Shown piece after piece: positions 29,075 through 37,235 of a stretch of 64,000 nt of DNA; within the stretch, counting starts at the first letter, position 1; each line of letters opens with the position of its first letter. The notes under the pieces were generated by a model. The model ran no database searches and had not been told where the DNA came from. It was given only the letters and a program-made list of their open reading frames with translations. Made by a program: the position numbers and the translations under genes. The stretch comes from Nonomuraea sp. SBT364 (lineage in GTDB: Bacteria; Actinomycetota; Actinomycetes; Streptosporangiales; Streptosporangiaceae): assembly GCF_001083785.1 (NCBI RefSeq), contig NZ_LAVL01000035.1, positions 1-64,000 on the forward strand, read 5' to 3'.

Positions 29075-29112
29075 GGCCACAATTGTCCCCGAGATCATCC
29101 GGTCCCCGGACC

Positions 29113-30285
29113 TCAGCCGAAGGCCACCAGCGCCCAGGTGGTCGCCAGCAGCCCGGTGACGGCCAGGCCGGCGCCGGTCAGCAGGAAGCGGCCCATGGGC
29201 ACCCGGACGTCGTGGCGGCGGCAGGACTCGAACCAGAGCAGCGTCGCCAGCGACGCCCACGGCGTGATGACCGTGCCCACGTTGGTGCCGACGAGCAGGG
29301 CGAACAGCTGCCCGCGATCGCCCGCCGGGATGACCTCCTCCAGCGCCTTGTAGGCGGGCAGGTTGTTGATCACGTTGGACAGCCCGGCGCCGACGGCCGC
29401 CGTGCGGTACGGGTCGCGCTCGTCGCCGAGCATCCAGTGCATCAGGTCGGCCAGGCCGTAGCGGCTGAGCGTGGGCACCACCAGGAACAGCCCGGTCACG
29501 AAGATCAGGAGCTGCCACGGCACGAGCCCCCAGGTCAGCCGCTTGCGGTCGCGCACCAGGAACGCCACCACGACGATGAGCCCCGCCGCCGTGGCCGCCG
29601 CCCACACCGCCACCCCGGCCAGCAGCGCGACGATGAACAGCACGCAGGCCACCGAGGCGGCGCCGAACAGCGCCCGGTCGGCGACCGGCTCCAGCAGCGG
29701 CGGCGTGTAGCGCAGGTCGCGCCGCCGCCCCCGCCGCCAGAAGAACGCCCACAGGAACGCCATCGTGACCAGGATCGCGACCGCCTGCGGCGCCCACATG
29801 TGCGCCGCGAACTCCAGCGAGCTCAGCTCGATGCGGTGCATGGCCAGCAGGTTCGTCAGGTTGGACACCGGGAACAGCAGGCTGGCGGTGTTGGCGAACC
29901 AGATCGTGGTCATGGCCAGCGGCAGGGCCGCGATGCGGGCCTTGGGGGCCAGGGCCAGCATCACCGGCGTGAGCAAAACGGCAGTCGTATCGAGATTCAG
30001 AAATATCGTAATAAATGACGCGAAGGCCGTACAAAGAAGGAAAAGGGCAACGTAGTTGCCCCGCCCGAACACCGCCATCCTGGCCGCGATCACGTCGAAG
30101 ACCTGAGCCTCTTTGGTGAGCTCGGCCAGCACGATGATGCCCACCAGGAACACCAGCAGCGGCCCGATCTCGGCCAGGCTCGCCCTGGCCTCGGCCAGGG
30201 GCAACAGCCCGGTGGCCACGAAGACCAGGCCGAGCGCGAGCAGCCCGATCCTGATCAGGTCGAGCACGCCAAAACGCCGCAACAC
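29113..30285 (-). CDS. ArsB/SLC13-type ion carrier
   Basis: This 390-residue membrane protein has 10-11 hydrophobic segments. FASFITIFLNLDTTAVLLTPVML and GLSNVINNLPAYKALEE with VGTNVGTVITPWASLATLLW are the two inverted N-x-D-T/T-N-x-G hairpin motifs of the ArsB/NhaD/SLC13 superfamily. Candidate substrates are arsenite, dicarboxylates or Na+/H+; there is no arsR or arsC nearby, so arsenite is not favoured. GTG 30285 is taken as start. The stretch 29976-30058 is AT-rich with rare codons. The longer frame upstream reads back through the STAND gene and is not real. Confidence 0.82.
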   Translation of the reverse strand: MLRRFGVLDLIRIGLLALGLVFVATGLLPLAEARASLAEIGPLLVFLVGIIVLAELTKEAQVFDVIAARMAVFGRGNYVALFLLCTAFASFITIFLNLDTTAVLLTPVMLALAPKARIAALPLAMTTIWFANTASLLFPVSNLTNLLAMHRIELSSLEFAAHMWAPQAVAILVTMAFLWAFFWRRGRRRDLRYTPPLLEPVADRALFGAASVACVLFIVALLAGVAVWAAATAAGLIVVVAFLVRDRKRLTWGLVPWQLLIFVTGLFLVVPTLSRYGLADLMHWMLGDERDPYRTAAVGAGLSNVINNLPAYKALEEVIPAGDRGQLFALLVGTNVGTVITPWASLATLLWFESCRRHDVRVPMGRFLLTGAGLAVTGLLATTWALVAFG

Positions 30286-30330
30286 CCGACGATGATCGCA
30301 CACGTGCTGGGAAACTCCGATCCCCCGTTG

Positions 30331-30336
30331 GATACT
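30331..30336 (+). promoter_or_regulatory. Candidate -10 of a leaderless promoter for the STAND gene
   Basis: GATACT lies six bases before ATG 30343, so transcription would begin at or next to the start codon. No convincing -35 was found 16-18 bases upstream. The GGGGAG adjacent to the ATG is too close for a normal ribosome site. Confidence 0.4.
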
Positions 30337-30342
30337 GGGGAG

Positions 30343-33300
30343 ATGGCACGTGACGGCAGGCCGACCCAGATCTTCGTCAGCTACTCCCCGGCCGACACGG
30401 CCTGGGCGACCTGGATCGCCTGGGAGCTGGAAGCGGCCGGCTACCGCACGATGATCCAGGCGTGGGACTTCGTGCCCGGCACCAACTTCATCGACTTCAT
30501 GGACCGCGGCGTCAGCGAGGCGCAACTGGTCGTGGCGGTGCTCTCGCGCAACTACCTGAGCTCGCGCTACGGGCGCCTGGAGTGGCAGGCTGCCCTGCGC
30601 GCCGACCCGGACAACCCGTCCAACAAGCTCGTCACGATCCGGCTGGAGGACGTGCAGCTCGACGGGCTGCTGTCCACGATCACCTGGGTCGACCTGCTGG
30701 GCGTCACCGACCCGGGGCAGGCCAGGGCGGCGCTGCTGGGCCGGGTCGGCGAGGCGCTGGCGGGCCGGGCCAAGCCGGAGACGGCGCCCGCGTTCCCGAC
30801 CGCCGGCGGGCCGCCCGTCGCGGTGCCGACGCTGCCGCCGCCCGGCGAGCGGGCCCGAGCCAGGCGCGCGCCGGTGTCCGCGCCGAAGTTCCCGCCGGCC
30901 ACCGGGCCGCAGACGCGCCGCGAGTCGCTCACCGTGCTGCACATCGCCGGGCCGCGGTTCGGGCGGGCGCTGCCCGAGCCGGGCGAGCCGTTCACGCCGG
31001 AAGACCTGCAGGCGCGCATCTGGGCGGATCTGACCGCCATGTACGACCGGGGCATGCCTCGGCCGGATCTCATGGTGGTCAGCGGCGACCTGACCGAGTC
31101 GGGCAGCCTCGGCCAGTTCGGCCAGGCGACCCGGTTCGTCACCGACTTACGGCTGCTCATCGGGCTGGAGCCGCACCGGCTGGTGATCGTGCCCGGGCCG
31201 CGCGACGTCACCAAGGCCGCGGCGAGCGCGTACTTCCTGACGTGCGAGGCCGACGACGTCAGCCCGCAGCCCCCGTACTGGCCCAAGTGGCGGCATTTCG
31301 CCGGCCTGTTCGGTGAGGTCTACCAGGGGCTGGACGACCGGGTGTTCGACGGCGGGCAGCCGTGGACCCTGTTCGAGGTGCCCGATCTGAAGATGGTCGT
31401 GGCCGGGCTCAACTCCACGATGGCCATGAGCCACCTGGAGCGCGACGCGTACGCGATGATCGGCGAGGCGCAGGCGGCCTGGTTCGCCGAGCGGCTGCGG
31501 CCTTACGAGGATCGGGCGTGGCTGCGGCTGGGCGTGATCGGTCATCCGCCGGCCGCGCTGCACGACGCCCCGGCCTTCGACCGGCTCCTGGCCCACCGGC
31601 TCAACCTGCTCTTCCACGGCCCCGGGCAGGCCGGCGACGGCGCCGTCGCCGCGCCGCGCTCCGGCCGCCACCACGTCGTCGAGATCACCCCCGGCGAGAC
31701 GCGCGTCTGGCTGCCCGACGGCGGCGCGCCGGAACGTTCCCGCCGCACCTGGCGGGCCGCCCGCGCCACCTTCACCGGCGAGACGCCGGACGCCCCGCCG
31801 CCGGCCCTCGCCCCGAGCTCGGGCGAGCGTGAGCCGAGCCCCGTCGACCTGCTGCTGGACCGCATCACCGAGGTGTGCGAGGCCCGGCACGAGCGGGCCC
31901 GCATCCGCCGCCTGCCCGGTCACCTGGTGGTCACCCACCCGGAGGACGGGTTCGTCCGCCAGCTCATGATCGGCGCGCACGTCGGCGAGCTGACCCCCGC
32001 CGACGCCGCCGACTTCGTCCGGCGCGCGCACGCGGCGGAGCTGGCCGCCGAGCTCGTCTACCAGGGTCCGCCGCCGGCCCGCGCGCTGCGCGACGACCTC
32101 ATGCGCCGGGGCGTGCGGCTGCGCAGCTTCACCGAGTTCCAGGGGCTGCTCGACCTGTCCGGCTACGTCAGCGAGCAGACCGCCAGGCTCGCCGGCGACC
32201 GCCGCTACCCGCCCGGCCTGTACGTCCCGCAGCGCTACCGGGAGCTGGACCGGCAGGGACAGCACGTCAAGGAGGGGCTCACCGACGAGCTGATGCGGCT
32301 GCTGGCCGCCGACCACGGCCGGTTCCTGCTGCTGCTCGGCGACTTCGGCCACGGCAAGACGTTCGCGCTGCGCGAGCTGGCCCGGCGCATCCCGGCGGAG
32401 CTGCCGCACCTGACGCCGATCTTCATCGAGCTGCGCGCCCTGGACAAGGCGCACTCCGTCGACGGGCTGGTGGCCGCCCACCTGGCCAACCACGGCGAGG
32501 AGTTCATCGACCTCAAGGCGTTCCGCTACCTGCTGCGGCAGGGCCGGATCGTGCTGCTGTTCGACGGGTTCGACGAGCTCGTCACCCGGCTCACCTACGA
32601 CCGCGCCGCCGACCACCTGGCGACGCTGCTGGCCGCCGCCGAGGACAAGGCCAAGATCGTGGTCGCCAGCCGCACCCAGCACTTCAAGTCGCACAGCCAG
32701 GTGCTGACCTCGCTCGGCGAGATGGTCGGCGTGCTGCCGCAGCGGCGGGTGCTCGGCGTCGAGGACTTCACCCACGACCAGATCCGCTCCTACCTGGCCA
32801 ACCGCTTCGACGACGGCGACGAGGCCGGCGCCCGCATGTCGCTCATGGAGGGCATCAAGGACCTGCTGGCGCTGGCGCAGAACCCGCGGATGCTGAGCTT
32901 CATCGCCGACCTCGACAGCGACCGGCTCCGCATGGTGGCCGGCGCCCGGCACACGATCAGCCCGGCGCTGCTGTACGAGGAGATCCTGCAGTCGTGGCTG
33001 GCCTTCGAGGAGCGCCGGGCGAAGGTGCCCGGCTCGGCCGCCTCGCTCACCAGGGACGAGCTGTGGCGGGCGGTGACGGCGCTGGCGCTGCGGCTGTGGG
33101 ACTCCGGCGAGTCGCTGCTGGGCCTGGACGAGCTGACGGAGATCGCCGAGACGCTGGCCGACCTGGCCAGCGGCCAGCTCACGGTCGCGCACACCGCGCA
33201 CGCGGTGGGGTCGGGCAGCCTGCTGGTGCGCACCGAGGAGGGCATGTTCGGGTTCATCCACGCCTCGGTGATGGAGTGGCTGATCGCCCGGCACGTCGCG

Positions 33301-35916
33301 GCCACGCTGGACTCGCCGGTCGCGCTGTCGCGCGGTCCGCTGTCGGCGCTGAGCATCGAGTTCCTGTGCGATCTGGCCGACGTGCGCGCGCTGCGCGCCT
33401 GGGTGGCCGACCCGCCCGCCGACGACGTGGCCCGCGCCAACGCGGTCAAGATCGCGGCGCGGCTGCGCACCCCGGCCAAGGCCGACCTGCGCGGCGCCAA
33501 CCTCAAGGGCGAGGACCTGTCGGCGCGGGACCTGCAGGAGGTCGACCTGACCGGCGCCGACCTGAGCGGCGCCACGCTGGCGGGCACCAACCTGTCCAGG
33601 GCCGTGCTGCGCGACGCCAAGCTGGTGGGCGCCAGGCTCGACAAGGCCGTGCTGGCCGGCGCCGACCTGCGCGGCGCCGACCTGTCGGGGGCGCGCCTGG
33701 CCCGCTCCGACCTGAGCGACGCCGCGGTCGAGGGCGCCCGCTGGCACCGGGCCGCGCTCATCAACGTGACCGGCACGCTGCCCCACCTGCCGGGCGCCGC
33801 CGTGGCGCCGGGCCAACCGGTGGAGATCCAGCTCGCCCCGGCCGCGATCGGCGTGCCGTACGGCTACCACTTCCAGACCAGCCGGCTGCCCGAGCCGATC
33901 GCCTACAGCCCCGACGGCTCCACGCTGGCCATCGGCAACGAGGACGGCGACGTGCTGCTGTGCGCCGGCGGGCTGCCGGTGCGCACCCTGCACGGACACG
34001 GCGGCCGCGTCTACGCGGTCTCGTTCGCCGGTGACGTGCTGGCGACCGGCGCGAGCGACGGCACCGTGCGGATCTGGGACTCCCTCACCGGCGAGCCGCT
34101 GCGCGAACTGGCCGGCGACCCCGACGGCGTCTGGCCGCTACGGCTCGACCCCGCGGGTGAGCTGGTCGCGGCGGGCGGCGGTGACGGTGTGGTGCGCATC
34201 TGGAAGACGGCCACCGGAGAGCTGGTGCACGAGCTGGCCGGGCACCGGGCGCCCGTCTACACGGCCTCGTTCGGCGGCTCGGCGCTGGTGACCGGCGACT
34301 CGGCGGGCGTCGTACGGGTGTGGAACCAGACCACCGGCGAGCTGACCCGCACCCTCGGCGGCCACCGCGGCGCGGTCTTCCGTGCCGTGCACAGCCCCGA
34401 CGGCACGCTGCTGGCCACCGGCGACGAGGCGGGCACGCTGCGGGTGTGGGAGACGGGCACCTGGGCGTCGCGGGCGGTGCTCACCGGGCACCGCGGCAGC
34501 ATCTACTGCGTGACGTTCGCCCCCGACGGGTCGTTGCTGGCCACCGGCGACACCTCCGGCGACGTGCGGCTGTGGGACCCGGCGGGCGAGTTCCGCGGCC
34601 TGCACACCACCCACGCCGCCGCCGTCTACCAGGTGGCGTTCTCGCCCGACGGCCACACGCTGGCCACCGGCGACTCCGGCGGCGTGGTGCGCCTGCAGCC
34701 GGTCGGCTCGCCGCACCGGGTGGAGCTGACCGGGCACCGGAGCTCGGTGTGGCCGTTCGCCTGGCGGCCCGACGGCGAGCAGCTCGCCACCAGCAGCAAC
34801 GACGGCACCATGCGGCTGTGGGACCCGGTGTCCGGGCAGTGCCAGCGGGTGCTGCGCGGCCACGGCAGGCGGATCACCTCGGTGCGGTTCAGCGCCGACG
34901 GCTCGATGCTGGCCACCAGCGGCAACGACGGCGTCGTGCGGGTGTGGGAGCCGCGTGCCGGGCGGCTGCTGCGGGAGGTGCCCGGGCGCGCCGACCGGCT
35001 CATCTCGGCGCTGTTCTCACCGGCCGGGCCGGTGCTGGCCGCCTCCAGCAACGACGGCGGCGTGCACTTCTGGAACGCCGCCACCGGCGACTACGAACGC
35101 GAGCTGAACGTCGAGACCGACCACGTGTGGGCCGAGGCGTTCAGCCCCGACGGCAACATGCTGGCCACGGCCAACGACGACGACAGCGTGCGGATCTGGT
35201 GGCGTTCGACCGGCCGCCTGGTCACCAACCTCGGCGACCACCGCGGCCGGGTGCGCTCGATCGCCTTCAGCCCCGACGGCCGCTACGTCGCCACCGGCTG
35301 CGACGACCGGCTCGTACGGCTGTGGCACGTGGAGTCGGGCGGCCGGGTGGCGACCCTCGAAGGGCACACCGACCGGGTCTACTCGGTGGCGTTCTCGCCC
35401 TCGGGCCGTCACCTGGCGAGCGGTGGCAACGACGGCATGGCCAAGCTGTGGGAGCTGCGCCCCGGTCAGCCCTGGCAGCCCGCCCTGCGGCACACGCTGC
35501 GGGCGAGCGCGGGGCGGCTGTGGAGCGTCGGCTTCGACGCCTCCGGCGACCGGATCGCGACCGGTGGCGACGACCGCGCCGTGCGCGTCTGGGACTCCGC
35601 CACCGGGCAGCTGGTGCACACGCTGCGGGGGCACTCCAGGCGCGTCTGGTCGGTCGCCTACAGCCCCGTCTCCGGCCTGCTGGCCAGTGCGGGCGACGAC
35701 GGGGTGGTCATCCTCTGGGAGGGCGCTGAGCGCCACGCGACGCTGCTGGGGCTGCCGGAGGGGTGGGCGGCGCTGGCGCCCGACGGCCGTTACAAGGTGC
35801 ACGGGGAGACGGCGGGGCAGTTCTGGCACGTGATCGGGATGTCGCGGTTCGAGCTGGGCGAGCTGGACCCGCACCTGCCGGGCGTCCGTCAGGTGCCCCT
35901 CGACGCGTCCTTCTGA
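30343..35916 (+). CDS. TIR - degenerate metallophosphoesterase - NACHT - pentapeptide - WD40 STAND protein
   Basis: This protein has 1857 residues. The TIR domain (8-140) has FVSYSPADTAWATWIAWELE, QAWDFVPG and LSRNYLSSRYGRLEW, with E80 as the candidate catalytic glutamate. Residues 196-430 have the calcineurin-like phosphoesterase layout but most metal ligands are changed. Residues 499-633 form an unassigned module. NACHT shows Walker A GDFGHGKT (666-673), Walker B VLLFDGFDE (about 737-745) and sensor VVASRT. Pentapeptide repeats cover 1047-1138, and about 15 WD40 units (1183-1796) suggest two seven-bladed propellers. STAND proteins sense a ligand with the repeats, oligomerise through NACHT and activate the effector; bacterial TIRs cleave NAD or make cyclic ADP-ribose. 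A role in phage defence is inferred, not shown. Confidence 0.9.
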   Translation: MARDGRPTQIFVSYSPADTAWATWIAWELEAAGYRTMIQAWDFVPGTNFIDFMDRGVSEAQLVVAVLSRNYLSSRYGRLEWQAALRADPDNPSNKLVTIRLEDVQLDGLLSTITWVDLLGVTDPGQARAALLGRVGEALAGRAKPETAPAFPTAGGPPVAVPTLPPPGERARARRAPVSAPKFPPATGPQTRRESLTVLHIAGPRFGRALPEPGEPFTPEDLQARIWADLTAMYDRGMPRPDLMVVSGDLTESGSLGQFGQATRFVTDLRLLIGLEPHRLVIVPGPRDVTKAAASAYFLTCEADDVSPQPPYWPKWRHFAGLFGEVYQGLDDRVFDGGQPWTLFEVPDLKMVVAGLNSTMAMSHLERDAYAMIGEAQAAWFAERLRPYEDRAWLRLGVIGHPPAALHDAPAFDRLLAHRLNLLFHGPGQAGDGAVAAPRSGRHHVVEITPGETRVWLPDGGAPERSRRTWRAARATFTGETPDAPPPALAPSSGEREPSPVDLLLDRITEVCEARHERARIRRLPGHLVVTHPEDGFVRQLMIGAHVGELTPADAADFVRRAHAAELAAELVYQGPPPARALRDDLMRRGVRLRSFTEFQGLLDLSGYVSEQTARLAGDRRYPPGLYVPQRYRELDRQGQHVKEGLTDELMRLLAADHGRFLLLLGDFGHGKTFALRELARRIPAELPHLTPIFIELRALDKAHSVDGLVAAHLANHGEEFIDLKAFRYLLRQGRIVLLFDGFDELVTRLTYDRAADHLATLLAAAEDKAKIVVASRTQHFKSHSQVLTSLGEMVGVLPQRRVLGVEDFTHDQIRSYLANRFDDGDEAGARMSLMEGIKDLLALAQNPRMLSFIADLDSDRLRMVAGARHTISPALLYEEILQSWLAFEERRAKVPGSAASLTRDELWRAVTALALRLWDSGESLLGLDELTEIAETLADLASGQLTVAHTAHAVGSGSLLVRTEEGMFGFIHASVMEWLIARHVAATLDSPVALSRGPLSALSIEFLCDLADVRALRAWVADPPADDVARANAVKIAARLRTPAKADLRGANLKGEDLSARDLQEVDLTGADLSGATLAGTNLSRAVLRDAKLVGARLDKAVLAGADLRGADLSGARLARSDLSDAAVEGARWHRAALINVTGTLPHLPGAAVAPGQPVEIQLAPAAIGVPYGYHFQTSRLPEPIAYSPDGSTLAIGNEDGDVLLCAGGLPVRTLHGHGGRVYAVSFAGDVLATGASDGTVRIWDSLTGEPLRELAGDPDGVWPLRLDPAGELVAAGGGDGVVRIWKTATGELVHELAGHRAPVYTASFGGSALVTGDSAGVVRVWNQTTGELTRTLGGHRGAVFRAVHSPDGTLLATGDEAGTLRVWETGTWASRAVLTGHRGSIYCVTFAPDGSLLATGDTSGDVRLWDPAGEFRGLHTTHAAAVYQVAFSPDGHTLATGDSGGVVRLQPVGSPHRVELTGHRSSVWPFAWRPDGEQLATSSNDGTMRLWDPVSGQCQRVLRGHGRRITSVRFSADGSMLATSGNDGVVRVWEPRAGRLLREVPGRADRLISALFSPAGPVLAASSNDGGVHFWNAATGDYERELNVETDHVWAEAFSPDGNMLATANDDDSVRIWWRSTGRLVTNLGDHRGRVRSIAFSPDGRYVATGCDDRLVRLWHVESGGRVATLEGHTDRVYSVAFSPSGRHLASGGNDGMAKLWELRPGQPWQPALRHTLRASAGRLWSVGFDASGDRIATGGDDRAVRVWDSATGQLVHTLRGHSRRVWSVAYSPVSGLLASAGDDGVVILWEGAERHATLLGLPEGWAALAPDGRYKVHGETAGQFWHVIGMSRFELGELDPHLPGVRQVPLDASF

Positions 35917-35995
35917 TCCCCGCGCTGATCCCCGTGCTGATCCCCGTGCTGATCCCCGTGCTGATCCCCGCGCTGATCCCGTGCTGATCCCCGCG
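35913..35995 (+). repeat. Seven-copy 12-base tandem repeat at the 3' end of the STAND gene
   Basis: Units of CTGATCCCCGTG or CTGATCCCCGCG run from 35913; the sixth is 11 bases. The TGA stop (35914-35916) lies inside the first unit. The following 170 bases to coaE hold no gene or clear signal. Confidence 0.95.
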
Positions 35996-36164
35996 GCCGG
36001 CTGAGCCGGGATCCCCGGTGACGCTGCCCGGCCCGGTGACGGTGCCCGACATGGGCCCGCCGAGCAGCCGGGCGCTCGGCAGCTCGGCGCGCAGCCGCCC
36101 GTCCGGCCCTCGGCCGGCCTATCCAGGGCGCCGGCGTACGCACCTGCTCACCGGCTGACGCCGG

Positions 36165-36767
36165 TCAGGCGCGGGCGGCCCGGCGGACGAGGTCGTCCCA
36201 GACGCCGGCGACGCGCGACTCCAGCTCGGCCAGGCCGGCCTCGTTGGGGATCACGACGTCGGCCACGGCCAGGCGGTCGTCGCGGGAGGCCTGGGCGGCG
36301 ATGCGGGCCCTGGCATCGTGCTCGGCCATGCCACGGTGCTCGGCGAGGCGGGCGACGCGGACGTCGTCGGCCGCGTCGACGACGATGACGACGTCGTACA
36401 TGGGGGCAAGCTTGTTCTCCGCCAGCAGCGGCACGTCGTAGACGACGATCGCGTCGTCGTCGGCCGCGCTCTGCAGGGCGGCGACCCGCTCCCCCACCAG
36501 CGGGTGGACGATGGCGTTGAGCGAGGCGAGCCTGTCGGGGTCGGCGAACACGATGCCGCCGAGCTTCTCCCGGTCGAGCGAGCCGTCGGCCCGCAGCACC
36601 TCCTCGCCGAACGCCGCCACCACCCGGGCCAGGCCGGGCGTGCCCGGCTCGACCACCTCGCGGGCGATCCGGTCGGCGTCGATGACCACGGCGCCCCTGG
36701 CCGCCAGCCGCCTGGCCACCTCGCTCTTGCCCGACCCGATGCCACCGGTGAGTCCGATCTTCAGCAC
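36165..36767 (-). CDS. coaE: Dephospho-CoA kinase
   Basis: This 200-residue protein makes CoA by phosphorylating dephospho-CoA, the last step of the pathway. It has P-loop GGIGSGKS (residues 8-15), [31 protein letters not shown] and the lid-domain motif [16 protein letters not shown]. Length and start are standard. It precedes the GNAT gene by nine bases in sequence but follows it in transcription, so it may share that promoter. Confidence 0.95.
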   Translation of the reverse strand: MLKIGLTGGIGSGKSEVARRLAARGAVVIDADRIAREVVEPGTPGLARVVAAFGEEVLRADGSLDREKLGGIVFADPDRLASLNAIVHPLVGERVAALQSAADDDAIVVYDVPLLAENKLAPMYDVVIVVDAADDVRVARLAEHRGMAEHDARARIAAQASRDDRLAVADVVIPNEAGLAELESRVAGVWDDLVRRAARA

Positions 36768-36776
36768 GCCCGAAGC

Positions 36777-37226
36777 CTACCCGCGCCGCAGATGGATGAG
36801 GGTCAGGTGGTCGTCCATCCGCTCGCGGTGCGTCTCGCGGTAGCCCAGGCGCCGGTAGAGGCGCAGGTTGGACTCCGACAGATGGCCCGTGAACAGGTCG
36901 AACGCCTCGGCCTGCGGCACCTGCTCGTGCAGCGCGGTCAGCAGCGCGGTGCCCACTCCCCTGCCCTGGCAGTCGGGCGCGACCACGAGCCGCCCCACCA
37001 GGCAGGTGGTGCCGGCGGGCGTGCCGCGCACCGCGCCGACGACGCGGCCGGCCTCGACGGCCTTGAGCACGACGCCCGCCTCGATGGCCTTGCGGACCTG
37101 CTCGACGGACTCCACGAGCGGCGGGATGTAGGGGTCGCCGTAGAGCTGGGCCTCGCTCACGTAGGCGGCCCGCTGGAGGGTGAGGATCTCGCCCGCGTCC
37201 GCGCCCGCCGCCCGCTGGATGTCCAT
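36777..37226 (-). CDS. GNAT-family N-acetyltransferase
   Basis: This 149-residue protein has the GNAT acetyl-CoA loop VVAPDCQGRGVGTALLTAL at about residues 83-101 and the later LYRRLGYRETHRERM. The substrate is unknown. MDIQRAAGADAGEILTLQRAAYVSEAQLYGD is a usual N-terminus for this group. It lies nine bases upstream of coaE and nine bases after the epoxide hydrolase stop, so the three genes are probably co-transcribed leftward. Confidence 0.88.
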   Translation of the reverse strand: MDIQRAAGADAGEILTLQRAAYVSEAQLYGDPYIPPLVESVEQVRKAIEAGVVLKAVEAGRVVGAVRGTPAGTTCLVGRLVVAPDCQGRGVGTALLTALHEQVPQAEAFDLFTGHLSESNLRLYRRLGYRETHRERMDDHLTLIHLRRG

Positions 37227-37235
37227 TCGAGCACC

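Noticed and set aside
29113-30285. Arsenic-resistance operon
   Set aside because: No arsR, arsC or related genes are adjacent; only the carrier fold is supported.
30292-30342. An earlier in-frame start for the STAND gene
   Set aside because: The extra 17 residues lack TIR similarity, and a -10 element lies between, so ATG 30343 fits better.
29113-30942. A 609-residue frame including the ArsB-like carrier
   Set aside because: The N-terminal 218 residues read backwards through the STAND gene and have no transporter features.
30928-31620. Active phosphoesterase domain in the STAND protein
   Set aside because: DxH, GNHD and GHxH ligands are replaced, so catalysis is unlikely.
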